NCBI RefSeq assembly: GCF_029854195.1
Contig: NZ_CP122960.1
Coordinates: forward strand, 1,680,001-1,744,000
DNA: 64,000 nt
DNA from: Amylibacter sp. IMCC11727
Lineage (GTDB): Bacteria; Pseudomonadota; Alphaproteobacteria; Rhodobacterales; Rhodobacteraceae
Direction of reading: 5' to 3'
Shown: positions 35,727-44,315 of the stretch, piece by piece
Position numbering within the stretch: position 1 is the stretch's first letter
How the letters are laid out: each line of letters opens with the position of its first letter
Notes under the pieces: model-generated
Seen by the model: only the letters and a program-made list of their open reading frames with translations
What the model was told of the DNA's origin: nothing
The model's database searches: none
Program-made: the position numbers and the translations under genes

Positions 35727-36758
35727 TTAGCGCATTTTAGACCAAACGGTGTCTTCGAAATAGTCTTGAAGGGTATCTGACAGGCGGTATCGGCGGGTGA
35801 TGGTGGGCAGGGTTTCGTGGCTGTCGACTGCGGTTTGGCAGAGCTGGGTGAGTTTTGTGAAGCGGTCGATCGCGCGGGATTCGATGGCGGCGACTTTGGG
35901 ATTTTGGCGCAGGGTGTGGGCGATGTCTGCGGCGTGGATGGCGTGTGCGGTGTTGAGCGGCAGGTGGACGGTGTTGGGGTTCATTTCGTCAAACATTTTG
36001 GCCCCGAGTTGGGAGCGTTTGTCAGGTGGCGTGCAGGCGAAACCACGCACGATTTTCACGCAAAACTCGGGGTAGGATTTGGTGTGGTAGTGGCGCAAGT
36101 TGGCGGTTTTGAATTGGAAATCGGACAGTTGCGCGGAGTTGCGCATCTGGGGGCGGATGGGCGTGCCATCTGGATCAAGCCATGTGACGCCTTCGCGAAA
36201 GGCGCGGGGTTTGTGCAGATTGTAAAGGCGGGTGATTTTCGGGCGGTACAGGGATTTGACCTGTTTGAAGGGGCGTTCGGTGCCTTGGTCGTTGATGTCC
36301 GCGGCCATGGTGAAGCGGGTTGTGACGGGGGCTGGATCGAAAGCTGTTTGGCCAGAGGAGCCCATCATGCGCCATGGCATGGAGACCACGTCTGGGTGGT
36401 TGAGGCGGGTGAGGAAGGTGGTAAGGTCGGTGTCGGCTGGCAGTTCGAGGTATTCGTCTGCGTCGATGACGAGGATGTAGTCGGAGGATTGCACCACTGG
36501 GTGACGCAGGGCACGGCCATAAGCGCGGCGTTGGGGGGGGAGGTCGCGGAATTTTGGTGGGGCGTCGGCGGGGTTGGTGTTGTCGATGTAGTGGATATCG
36601 CCTGCGTCTTGGAGGGTTTGGAGAAGGGCGGTGGTGCCGTCCACTGAGTCATTTTGGTAGAGGACGAAGTCGGTGATCCCGATGGCGCGGTGGTGGGCGA
36701 TCCAGTCGATGATGTAGGGGGACTCGTCGCGGAGGGTGGCTAGGAGGGTGAGTTGCAT
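35727..36758 (-). CDS. Glycosyltransferase family 2-like protein
   Basis: 343 residues. The opening LLATLRDESPYIIDWIAHHRAIGITDFVLYQNDSVDGT resembles the GT2-type variant found in many marine alphaproteobacteria. The nucleotide-sugar metal site is VIDADEYLEL (DxD). The C-terminal region is basic and Trp/Tyr-rich. Acceptor and donor are unknown; a surface polysaccharide role is plausible. No membrane segment. Confidence 0.82.
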   Translation of the reverse strand: MQLTLLATLRDESPYIIDWIAHHRAIGITDFVLYQNDSVDGTTALLQTLQDAGDIHYIDNTNPADAPPKFRDLPPQRRAYGRALRHPVVQSSDYILVIDADEYLELPADTDLTTFLTRLNHPDVVSMPWRMMGSSGQTAFDPAPVTTRFTMAADINDQGTERPFKQVKSLYRPKITRLYNLHKPRAFREGVTWLDPDGTPIRPQMRNSAQLSDFQFKTANLRHYHTKSYPEFCVKIVRGFACTPPDKRSQLGAKMFDEMNPNTVHLPLNTAHAIHAADIAHTLRQNPKVAAIESRAIDRFTKLTQLCQTAVDSHETLPTITRRYRLSDTLQDYFEDTVWSKMR

Positions 36759-36839
36759 TATTTGCGGTGACGGGGCGGAAATGTGCTGAAAAACTCAAAG
36801 TAAAGTAAGAACATTCAGGTTCTCTTTAATGAAATCGGA

Positions 36840-37211
36840 TCAATAATTTGGTGCGAGATATGGGCTGTCTCGACTGAAGGGCGGGTTATCAAAAGCGTTA
36901 CGCCAAAAGGCTATCAACGCGTAAAAAGTAATTTGAGCGGAAGTTTCATCTTCCGATGGCAAGACGGGATAAATAAGTGCATCGTCAAAACAACCGTTTG
37001 TCCGGCCTGTAGGAAACGTTGCAGCTACGCTTTTCGCGCGGTCAAAGTAAACGTGTTCGAGATGTTCAAGAATAATTTCAAATTTCTTCAGGCGCAGGCC
37101 CATGTTGTGTGTCTCACAGAATTTCATCAGAGTGTAGGTCGCATGCCAGGCATTCACCACTTTGTATTCCGTATTGCTTGATAAATTTTTTGGGGTTTGT
37201 TTGAAGATCAT
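36840..37211 (-). CDS. Hypothetical protein downstream of mlaF
   Basis: 123 residues, AT-rich compared with its neighbours. ATG at 37211 directly abuts the mlaF stop (TAGATG), so it would be read from the same mRNA. The sequence has a helical part with KFCETHNMGLRLKKFEIILEHLEHVYFDRAKS and a C-terminal helix. No signal peptide or known motif. Not recognised; possibly a recent arrival. Confidence 0.6.
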   Translation of the reverse strand: MIFKQTPKNLSSNTEYKVVNAWHATYTLMKFCETHNMGLRLKKFEIILEHLEHVYFDRAKSVAATFPTGRTNGCFDDALIYPVLPSEDETSAQITFYALIAFWRNAFDNPPFSRDSPYLAPNY

Positions 37212-37958
37212 CTATCGAACCGCCTCAATCGGGCCTTCAGCCCGCGCGTTGATGAACTGATCTAGGTACGGGTCGCCACTTTCGTCCATATCCGCGACTT
37301 CGCCTGTCCACTGCACCTTTCCCTCGTGCAGCATGGCGACTTTGTCGGCTATGGCGCGGACGGAGGACATGTCGTGGGTGATGGTCATGGCGGTCGCGCC
37401 CATTTCGACAACGATTTCGCGGATGAGTTCGTTGATAACCCCTGACATGATCGGGTCGAGGCCTGTGGTGGGTTCGTCAAAGAAGATGATCTCGGGTTCG
37501 GCGGCGATGGCGCGCGCCAAGCCGACGCGTTTTTGCATGCCGCCTGAAAGCTCGGCGGGGAAGCGGTCGGCGACGTCTGCTTTGAGGCCGACGCGGCGGA
37601 GTTTTTCGATGGCGAGGTCTTTGGCGTCTGATTTGTTCAGCTTGTTCGCGCCGCGCATCAGGCGGAAGGCGACGTTTTGCCAGACGGAGAGGCTGTCGAA
37701 CAGGGCGCCGCCTTGGAACAGCATGCCGAATTGGGCGAGAAAGGCATCGCGGTCGCCTTTGGTGGCGTCTGCGCCGTTGACTGTGATTGTGCCACTATCG
37801 GGCGTGATCAGGCCGAGGACGCATTTGAGCGCGACGGATTTGCCTGTGCCAGAGCCGCCGATGATCACCATGCTTTCGCCTTTGTCGATTTGTAGGTCGA
37901 CGCCTTGGAGGACGTGGTTGGAGCCGAAGGATTTTTTGACGTTTTGGAGGGTGATCAT
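37212..37958 (-). CDS. mlaF: MlaF-type ABC ATPase (phospholipid transport)
   Basis: 248 residues: Walker A GGSGTGKSV, signature LSGGMQKRVGLARA, Walker B IIFFDEPTTGLD. The start at 37958 (MITLQNVKKSFG) follows the normal N-terminus; the frame upstream runs through a palindromic repeat and is not coding. It powers the MlaE permease in retrograde phospholipid transport that keeps the outer membrane asymmetric. The substrate-binding MlaD is not next to it here. Confidence 0.93.
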   Translation of the reverse strand: MITLQNVKKSFGSNHVLQGVDLQIDKGESMVIIGGSGTGKSVALKCVLGLITPDSGTITVNGADATKGDRDAFLAQFGMLFQGGALFDSLSVWQNVAFRLMRGANKLNKSDAKDLAIEKLRRVGLKADVADRFPAELSGGMQKRVGLARAIAAEPEIIFFDEPTTGLDPIMSGVINELIREIVVEMGATAMTITHDMSSVRAIADKVAMLHEGKVQWTGEVADMDESGDPYLDQFINARAEGPIEAVR

Positions 37959-37981
37959 GTGTTTAATCCAACTGCGAGAGC

Positions 37982-38120
37982 GGCACGGATGTGCCAAGCC
38001 CGACCTCCCCCATGGGAGGGCTTTTTCCACGGTGTCATTGATGGGCTGAACGGAGCGGCATGGGCCATCGGTGTCTCTGGGCCTAGGGCCTCCCGAGGTC
38101 GGGCTTGGCACATCCGTGCC
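37982..38120. repeat. 26-bp perfect inverted repeat element between mlaE and mlaF
   Basis: Left arm 37982-38007 (GGCACGGATGTGCC then AAGCCCGACCTC) and right arm 38095-38120 are perfect reverse complements, enclosing about 87 bp. Internal GGGAGG/CCTCCC can pair as well. The left arm itself contains the short palindrome GGCACGGATGTGCC. It would fold into a very stable hairpin in the mlaE-mlaF mRNA. It looks like a dispersed intergenic palindromic element; only one copy lies in this window. It has no terminator T-run. Confidence 0.85.
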
Positions 38121-38136
38121 TGTGTGTTTTCCATTT

Positions 38137-38931
38137 TCATGATGTGAAAAACACCTCTGTGAGAATGTAGTTTGCGGCTAGGATCAGCACGCTTGCACTG
38201 ACCACCGCGTTTGTTGTGGCTTTGCCGACGCCCTGTGCGCCGCGGCCTGAGTTGTAGCCGTGATAGCAGCCCATGATGGCGACGATGAAGCCGAAGACGG
38301 CGGCTTTGACGAGGCCTGAGAAGACATCGCCAAATTCCAGAAAATCGAGAGTGTTGTTGATATAGGTGGCCGCGTTGAAATCGAGCCGCTGTGTGCCCAC
38401 AAGGAAGCCGCCCATGATGCCGATGACGTCTCCGATAAAGGCGAGGACAGGCATGGCGAGAGTGGCGGCGAGGACGCGAGGGACGACGAGGTATTTCATC
38501 GGGTTTGTGCTGAGCGTGGTGAGCGCGTCGATTTGTTCTGTGACGCGCATAGTGCCAAGTTCTGCGGCGATAGAAGATGCTACACGGCCCGCGACCATAA
38601 GGCCGCCGAGCACGGGGCCAAGCTCGCGCACCATGGCGATGGCCACAACCGTGGGGACCACGGCTTCGGCGTTAAAGCGTGCGCCGCCTGAGTAGATTTG
38701 CAGTGCCAATGCGCCGCCCGTAAACAGGGCTGTGAGCCCGACAACGGGGAGCGAGAAGTAGCCGATGGTGAGCAGCTGTTGGGCAAATTCACGGAAATAA
38801 AACGGCGGGCGGAACAGGTGCGCGATGGTCATAGCCGCAAAAATAACGATGCGCCCGACCGAGGCGCAGAGGCCCAGAACGCTGCGGCCGATGGAGGCGA
38901 GCGTGTTGTCGATGAATGTCAGTGCCTGCAT
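38137..38931 (-). CDS. mlaE: MlaE-type ABC permease (phospholipid transport)
   Basis: 264 residues with about five membrane helices. VVPTVVAIAMVRELGPVLGGLMVAGRVASSIAAELGTMRVTEQIDAL is the core MlaE motif. It pairs with the ATPase downstream, 178 bp away. That gap is unusually long for coupled Mla genes and contains the 26-bp inverted repeat. Confidence 0.95.
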   Translation of the reverse strand: MQALTFIDNTLASIGRSVLGLCASVGRIVIFAAMTIAHLFRPPFYFREFAQQLLTIGYFSLPVVGLTALFTGGALALQIYSGGARFNAEAVVPTVVAIAMVRELGPVLGGLMVAGRVASSIAAELGTMRVTEQIDALTTLSTNPMKYLVVPRVLAATLAMPVLAFIGDVIGIMGGFLVGTQRLDFNAATYINNTLDFLEFGDVFSGLVKAAVFGFIVAIMGCYHGYNSGRGAQGVGKATTNAVVSASVLILAANYILTEVFFTS

Positions 38932-39030
38932 GGGGTTCCCTATTGCGTGCGTCGCTCGTTGCCAATTCGCGTTTGGTTGTGGCGCGTAACGGCCCCTTTT
39001 TCAAACTGTTTGGCATGTAAGAACATGCCT

Positions 39031-40083
39031 TTATCCGCCTTCATATACGCGATTGTAGCGTCCGCCAAGGGAGGTGAGGATTTCATAGCCGATTGTGCCT
39101 GCGGCATTGGCGAGATCGTCCACGGTTTGGTGATCACAGAGGATATCAAGGTGTGTGGGTGTTTGATCTAGGTCAGTGATGTCGACGGTGATCATGTCCA
39201 TCGACACGCGGCCAATGAGCGGGCAGGGCGTGTCGCCTGCGAACAGGTTTACGCGGTGGTCGTTGGTGTGATTGCCCATCTGGCGGATCAGGCCATCTGC
39301 GTAGCCTGCAGCGATGGTTGCTACTTTGGATGTGCGTTTGGCCTGCCAGAACGCGGCGTAACCGACTGCTTCGCCCACTTCAACCGTGCGGGTTTGGATA
39401 ACGGGGATTGAGACACGAACCACGGGGGCAGCATCAGTAAACGGAAAGCCGCCGTACAGGCCAACGCCTGGGCGGGTGAGGTCGAAGTGATAATCGGGGC
39501 CAAGAAGTGTGCCGCCTGTGGCTGCGAGGGATTTTGGGATGGTGAGGCCGTCTGTCATGGCCTTAAACGCCGAGCGTTGTTGGGTGTTCATGGGGTGGTC
39601 GGGTTCGTCTGCGCAGGCGAGGTGGGACATGAGGATTTCTGGCTCAGCTGCGATGATTTGGTCGCGTAGTGCGTTGAATTCATGGGGTTCTAGGCCGAGC
39701 CGGTTCATGCCGCTGTCAAGTTGGATGCCGAAGGGGGAATCCTCAGCAGCGTATTCTTGCACCTGTTCAGGGGAATTGAGCAGCGGGACAAGGTTGTTTG
39801 CCTTGAGGATGTCGTGATCGCCCATGCAGCCGCCAGAAAAGACATAAATCGTTGTGTCATTTGGCGTGTTTTTACGCACGGCAATGCCCTCTTCGGCCGC
39901 GGCGACGAAAAATGTTTTCGCCCCTGCTTTTGATAATGCGGCAGAAACGCGCCCTGCGTCACAGCCGTAGCCGTCTGCTTTGACAACAGCGGCGGTTTCC
40001 ACGTTTGAGGCGGATTTCGCATCCAGCGCCCGCCAGTTTTCAACGAGCGCTGCGAGGTCGATTGTGAGGGTTGCAACAGCCAT
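39031..40083 (-). CDS. alr: Alanine racemase
   Basis: 350 residues. The PLP-binding lysine is in AAVVKADGYGCDAGRVSAAL. The second catalytic base region is close to VGYAAFWQAKRTSKVATIAAGYADG. It interconverts L- and D-Ala for peptidoglycan. A ribosome site precedes the ATG. In relatives dnaB often lies just upstream; here about 5.4 kb of other genes separate them. Confidence 0.95.
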   Translation of the reverse strand: MAVATLTIDLAALVENWRALDAKSASNVETAAVVKADGYGCDAGRVSAALSKAGAKTFFVAAAEEGIAVRKNTPNDTTIYVFSGGCMGDHDILKANNLVPLLNSPEQVQEYAAEDSPFGIQLDSGMNRLGLEPHEFNALRDQIIAAEPEILMSHLACADEPDHPMNTQQRSAFKAMTDGLTIPKSLAATGGTLLGPDYHFDLTRPGVGLYGGFPFTDAAPVVRVSIPVIQTRTVEVGEAVGYAAFWQAKRTSKVATIAAGYADGLIRQMGNHTNDHRVNLFAGDTPCPLIGRVSMDMITVDITDLDQTPTHLDILCDHQTVDDLANAAGTIGYEILTSLGGRYNRVYEGG

Positions 40084-40195
40084 ATCTGTGATCCTTTTCC
40101 TTGCATCCGTAGGGACACCACAGCGCGGTTTGGGTCAATAGGCATGGGGTGGATTTTGGATATTTAAACCAAGAAAAAGGCGCAAAAGGCAGCGA

Positions 40196-40642
40196 TTATT
40201 GGCAGCTGAGCGATGCGCCGCAGTGTTGTGCGCGAATGTCTGCAATAAGGTTTGACACATCTGTTGTGTATCCCTGCCAATCATCCGAGGTGCAGAAATA
40301 TTGGGTATGTGGTGCAATGCGTTCGGCGATTGCCGAATCCCAATCCGATTGCGTGGCGAGGATTTGTTCGGAGGTATAGAGCAGGTGTTCAACAAAGGCG
40401 GTGTAGGCGGGGGCTTTGTCAGATGAAGTGAGGGCGCAGACGTCTGGTTGGGCAAATTCTGGGTTGGCGATAGACAGGGTGAGGTGTTCGCGAAAGATAT
40501 CACGGGCCGATTGCGTGGCTTGCAGATGGGCATTGGCGTCGAGTTGCAGTTTCACGCCGATAAGGGCCGCGACGGCCACAAGGGCCGTGATCAAAGCGGC
40601 AATGGCCTCAATACTTGGGGCGTTTTCTTTGAGCCAGCGCAT
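40196..40642 (-). CDS. Small membrane-anchored protein at the end of the guanidino operon
   Basis: 148 residues with one N-terminal helix (AIAALITALVAVAALIGVKLQ), then a helical domain with four Cys (DVCAL, YFCTS, QHCGASLSC). Its ATG overlaps the stop of the agmatine-deiminase-like gene (TAATG), so it is part of that operon. No family recognised. The domain after the helix may face the periplasm, but topology is not certain. Confidence 0.65.
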   Translation of the reverse strand: MRWLKENAPSIEAIAALITALVAVAALIGVKLQLDANAHLQATQSARDIFREHLTLSIANPEFAQPDVCALTSSDKAPAYTAFVEHLLYTSEQILATQSDWDSAIAERIAPHTQYFCTSDDWQGYTTDVSNLIADIRAQHCGASLSCQ

Positions 40643-41712
40643 TAGAGTTTGGGTTGTTGCTGTGTAGCGCAGTGGATGCCACCGCCCAGCTCGCCAAGCG
40701 GGTCCACATTGAGCGTGATCACTTCACGACCTGGATAGTGTTTTTGCAAGGCGTGTTTGGCGATTTTGTCGGTACGCTTATCGCCAAATTCTGCGGCGAT
40801 TACAGCACCGTTGCACACGTAGTAATTGGCGTAACTTGCCACAAAATCATGGCTTTGCACGCGCCGTGTAACGGGTTCAGGGATGACAGTGATGTCAAAG
40901 GCGCGTCCTGATGCGGCGCGACTGCCGCGAATGAAATCATAGGTTTCGTAAGGGACAGTCTGCCAGTTGTCGTTTGGATCGGGATCTTCGATCAGTTGGA
41001 TCAACACACGATTTGGACCTGTGAACCGTGCGAGGCTGTCGATGTGATAATCGGTGATGTCTTCGTTCCAGATGCCTGGCGCCCAGATGATTTTTGTGGC
41101 CCCATAGGCGGCCAGAAGTCGGGTTTCGATTTCGGATTTCGAAATTTTGTTGCGGTTTTTGTTCACCCAAGAGCTTTCATGGGCCAAAAGCGTGCCGTGG
41201 CCATCGGTTTCAACACCACCTGGTTCCCCCACAAGCCCTGTATCGTGGAATTCAAGGCCGAGCCGCTCGGCCACGCGCGCGGCGATTTTACCATCGCGCT
41301 CGTGGGTTTGGCGATTGCCCCAGCCGTTGAAATTAAAGTTGTGGATTCGTTGGGTTTTGCCGTTTTGGGCAAAACATGGCCCTGCATCGCGACACCAGAG
41401 GTCTTCGGTTGGAACATTCCAAAGCTCCACTTTTTCAGAGACTTGCGCGCGGATGTTCGCGTGATCATCTTTGTGAGCGAGCAACACCACGGGTTCAAAA
41501 TCGGCGATGGTGTTGGCGATATCTGCGATGGTGGCTTGGGTGTCGGCCAAGAAGTGCGATGAACTATACACTTTGCGGCTGGTGGGCCATTGCATGAAAG
41601 TGCGTTCGTGGCGGGCCTCTTCGGCGGGGATATAAAATGGTGTGGTTGCGGCAGCCGGCCGTGCAACGCTGGCAGCAGCGCTGGTGGCGACAAATGTGCG
41701 GCGTGTCATCAT
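40642..41712 (-). CDS. Agmatine deiminase family protein with Tat-like signal
   Basis: 356 residues of the peptidyl-arginine/agmatine deiminase fold. The catalytic Cys is C348 in GGGIHCATQQQ. DLWCRDAGPCF, WNEDITDYHIDSLARF and GGVETDGHGTLL provide other conserved acidic and His residues. The N-terminus has TRRTFVATSAAASVARPAAA, a twin-arginine-type export signal, so the enzyme may act in the periplasm. It would hydrolyse a guanidino group (agmatine to N-carbamoylputrescine by homology). Starts at 41712 or 41709. Confidence 0.87.
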   Translation of the reverse strand: MMTRRTFVATSAAASVARPAAATTPFYIPAEEARHERTFMQWPTSRKVYSSSHFLADTQATIADIANTIADFEPVVLLAHKDDHANIRAQVSEKVELWNVPTEDLWCRDAGPCFAQNGKTQRIHNFNFNGWGNRQTHERDGKIAARVAERLGLEFHDTGLVGEPGGVETDGHGTLLAHESSWVNKNRNKISKSEIETRLLAAYGATKIIWAPGIWNEDITDYHIDSLARFTGPNRVLIQLIEDPDPNDNWQTVPYETYDFIRGSRAASGRAFDITVIPEPVTRRVQSHDFVASYANYYVCNGAVIAAEFGDKRTDKIAKHALQKHYPGREVITLNVDPLGELGGGIHCATQQQPKL

Positions 41713-41715
41713 GGC

Positions 41716-42582
41716 TTATCCTCGCAGTATTGGACGGGTGAGACAGGTGGGTCCGCCTTCGCAGGCGATGCAAAGCGCATCGGCGGAAAAGGTGGTGACG
41801 GAGATACCTGCGGCCTCGATCAAGTTTTGTGTTTTTGGGATGCCGTTCAGCATGATCACATTTTTGGGGCTGGTACACAGCACATTGGTGGACAGGGTGC
41901 CCGTGGATTGGAATTCATCAAATGGGGCGGGGATCAAGGTGATGCCCTTATCCGCAAGGAGTTCGAACATCGCTACAGGCAGCAGTTCCATGCAAACAAG
42001 AGCGGTTTTCGTGTCGAGCATTGAAATCAACGACATAAGGTGGAGGCAGGCATCGGCCCCTGTGTAAACGGGGAGGTCGAAGGTAGGGCAAGTGATGCCA
42101 TACGGGGCCAGCGCGGCGGCGATTTGATCAGCACCTGCTTGATTGGTGCGAAAACCTTTGCCGATCAGCAGGGTTTCATCGTCAAGCCAAAGGGTATCGC
42201 CTGCTTCGGCGCGGGCGTTTGTGACCTCGGCCAAGATCGGAATTTGGTGGCTGTTGTAAAAGGCGCGGTGCAGCTCTTGTTCGCCTTGACGTAAGCGTTT
42301 GCCTGGGGACATGAGAATGGCGCCGTGCGGGGTCATAAGGGAGGCGTCGTAGGTAAAAACCGCGTCGGCGATACCCTGATCATCGCCATCCATGTAAATC
42401 ACATCACATCCCGCAGTTTGTAGGATTTGTGCAAATTGTGGATAACATTCTTCAATTTTTTCTGCATCGTACAGGTCGGAATAGTGCCATTTGTGCAGGT
42501 CTGCATTGAGCAACGATGGGCCTGGTGCCCGCAAAGCGACCCGTTTGAGGGGCGCTGTCATGGAAGAAACGCCGTATGTCAT
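41716..42582 (-). CDS. DDAH / amidinotransferase-like guanidino-hydrolase
   Basis: 288 residues of the pentein fold: near-C-terminal GGPTCLTRP carries the likely nucleophile C280. YMDGDDQGIADAVFTYDASL and NARAEAGDTLWLDDETLLIG resemble substrate-binding segments of dimethylarginine dimethylaminohydrolases. It could convert N-methylated arginine or another guanidino acid to citrulline plus amine. The start at 42582 overlaps the upstream stop (ATGA); a later start at 42561 is possible. It ends 3 bp before the deiminase-like gene. Confidence 0.83.
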   Translation of the reverse strand: MTYGVSSMTAPLKRVALRAPGPSLLNADLHKWHYSDLYDAEKIEECYPQFAQILQTAGCDVIYMDGDDQGIADAVFTYDASLMTPHGAILMSPGKRLRQGEQELHRAFYNSHQIPILAEVTNARAEAGDTLWLDDETLLIGKGFRTNQAGADQIAAALAPYGITCPTFDLPVYTGADACLHLMSLISMLDTKTALVCMELLPVAMFELLADKGITLIPAPFDEFQSTGTLSTNVLCTSPKNVIMLNGIPKTQNLIEAAGISVTTFSADALCIACEGGPTCLTRPILRG

Positions 42583-43199
42583 TCGTTGCCCTGTACACGA
42601 TCAAGGTGAGGGGCGTCCGCATCCATAAGGGCGTGAGCGTCTTTGGTCGAAATGGCGGTGCAGAACTCCCCATGTAAGGAAGCGAGGGCCATGTTGTGGA
42701 CCAAATCGGGATCGTAATCCGTGCCGTCGATGCCGATCATGTTCATGGTCGCGCAGGCGTCATGCACAAGGTACGTATCATAGCCCATGTTGCCCGCCAT
42801 ACGGGTGGTGGTTTCCACGCAGATGTTGGTGAAATAGCCGACAATCACAAGGCGGTGGATGCGGGCGCGGTGGAACTCCTGTTCCAGATTTGTGCCGATA
42901 AAGCCGCTGTTGGCGGATTTGCTGACCGCGATGTCCCCTTCGTGAATTTCCATTCCTGGCAGCTGTTCGCCAGATTCGAGCGAGAGTTTGAGGGGGGAGC
43001 CGTCTTCGATGCTGTCGTGGCGGGTGAAGGCGACTTTGCCACCCTTTTTGCGCCATGCGTTCAACAGGCCGATGATGTTGTCTTCGGCATCAAAGTTGTT
43101 GCGACGGCCCGTTGGGCCACCGTAGTAGGCCGTGTCGTTGACGCCTTTTTGGACGTCGATGAGCAAAAGAGCGGTGTTTTCGTCAAATTGTGGGATCAT
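42579..43199 (-). CDS. Isochorismatase-like cysteine hydrolase
   Basis: 206 residues. Catalytic triad visible: D15 in LLLIDVQKG, K94 in AVSKSANSGF and C127 in GYFTNICVETTTR. The family cleaves amides, ureas or vinyl ethers. In this operon an amidase or ureidohydrolase acting on a product of guanidino breakdown is the natural guess. It overlaps both neighbours by ATGA. Confidence 0.88.
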   Translation of the reverse strand: MIPQFDENTALLLIDVQKGVNDTAYYGGPTGRRNNFDAEDNIIGLLNAWRKKGGKVAFTRHDSIEDGSPLKLSLESGEQLPGMEIHEGDIAVSKSANSGFIGTNLEQEFHRARIHRLVIVGYFTNICVETTTRMAGNMGYDTYLVHDACATMNMIGIDGTDYDPDLVHNMALASLHGEFCTAISTKDAHALMDADAPHLDRVQGNE

Positions 43200-44128
43200 G
43201 GGTCGGCTTTCTTGTGTTTATCGTAACTTGCGCCAAGTTCAGCGCGAAGGAAATCCCCGAAATGCAGCGGAGAGAATTTTGGATCGCCTGTGCCTGCGAG
43301 TGGTTGAACGGTGGTGTTCACGTGTGGGTCAAAGAAGAAGGGGATGGAGTAGCGTTCGCGCCCTGATCGGTTGATGACCCGATGGGGAGTGGATTTGAGG
43401 AAGCCGTTTGAGAAACGGTTCAGCATGTCGCCCACATTCACCACGAAAGTGCCGTCGATTTTTGGTGCGTCGATCCAGTCGCCTGAGGGTGTTTGGACTT
43501 GCAGACCGCCCACGCCGTCTTGGGCGAGGAGGGTGAGGGCGCCGAAATCGGTGTGCGGAGCAGAGCCGTAGAGATCATCAGCGGAAAGTGGCGGTGTAGG
43601 GGGGTAATGGAGCAGGCGGAGCCACAGGGTTGGGTTTTCGAAGGCAGGTGCGAGGTTTGCTGGATCGGCATTGCAGGCCTTGGCCGCGATAGAGATGAGG
43701 CGTTGGCCAAGGATTGTCATCGCGGCGGTGTAGGCGGTGAGGGTATCGCGGAAGTTTGGCAGATTGGGCCATTGGTTGGGGCCTGAGAGGTATTCATCAG
43801 GATTGGCCGCGCTGTCGTGCATCATCATGAAGCTGCTGGATTGGTTGGGTTTTTTCACATCAGCTAGTTTGGAATTTACGTCCGTGGATGTGTTAATGGG
43901 GATGTAGCCGCGATGATTTTCGTTGAGGGCGATGGCTTGTTTCGTGGCCTCGGGTAAAGAGTGAAAATCGGCGGAGGCTTGGAATGTGGCGTCGATCAGG
44001 GATTGAGGGATGCCGTGGTTTTTGATGTAGGCAAAGCCAGCGGTAGAATAGGCTGCGGCGAAGTCGGAAACGATGGTTTCGTCCGACTGGGACAGATCAA
44101 TTACGGAGATTTTCGTGAAATCAGTCAT
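43196..44128 (-). CDS. 2-oxoglutarate/Fe(II)-dependent oxygenase (isopenicillin-N-synthase-like)
   Basis: 310 residues, double-stranded beta-helix. Fe ligands H192 and D194 in SAPHTDFG and H249 in STPHRV; R259 and S261 in RYSIPFF bind 2-oxoglutarate. The first gene of the five-gene operon that includes two pentein-type enzymes, so hydroxylation of an arginine-like substrate is an attractive idea. Members of this group are known to hydroxylate arginine or homoarginine, but the substrate here is not determined. Confidence 0.88.
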   Translation of the reverse strand: MTDFTKISVIDLSQSDETIVSDFAAAYSTAGFAYIKNHGIPQSLIDATFQASADFHSLPEATKQAIALNENHRGYIPINTSTDVNSKLADVKKPNQSSSFMMMHDSAANPDEYLSGPNQWPNLPNFRDTLTAYTAAMTILGQRLISIAAKACNADPANLAPAFENPTLWLRLLHYPPTPPLSADDLYGSAPHTDFGALTLLAQDGVGGLQVQTPSGDWIDAPKIDGTFVVNVGDMLNRFSNGFLKSTPHRVINRSGRERYSIPFFFDPHVNTTVQPLAGTGDPKFSPLHFGDFLRAELGASYDKHKKADP

Positions 44129-44315
44129 AAGGGCACCTTGTGCAAAAAGTTGAAGGGACTAGGGCGCGGGTGGGCGCTATCCTTCGAACCGTTTGCGGCG
44201 GTGAAAATCGTGGCGTTCAAGTGAGACGCGGGGTGGGAAAGGCATCATCATCGTCAAAACCGTAACAAGGTGATGGTGCGGGAGCAAGCGTTGTCATTTA
44301 GACCGTTGTTTTTGC

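Noticed and set aside
37955..38140. Possible small ORF on the minus strand between mlaE and mlaF
   Set aside because: Almost all of it is the 26-bp inverted repeat element and its loop.
42437..42445. Perfect DnaA-box 9-mer
   Set aside because: It lies inside the DDAH-like coding sequence and is isolated; taken as chance.
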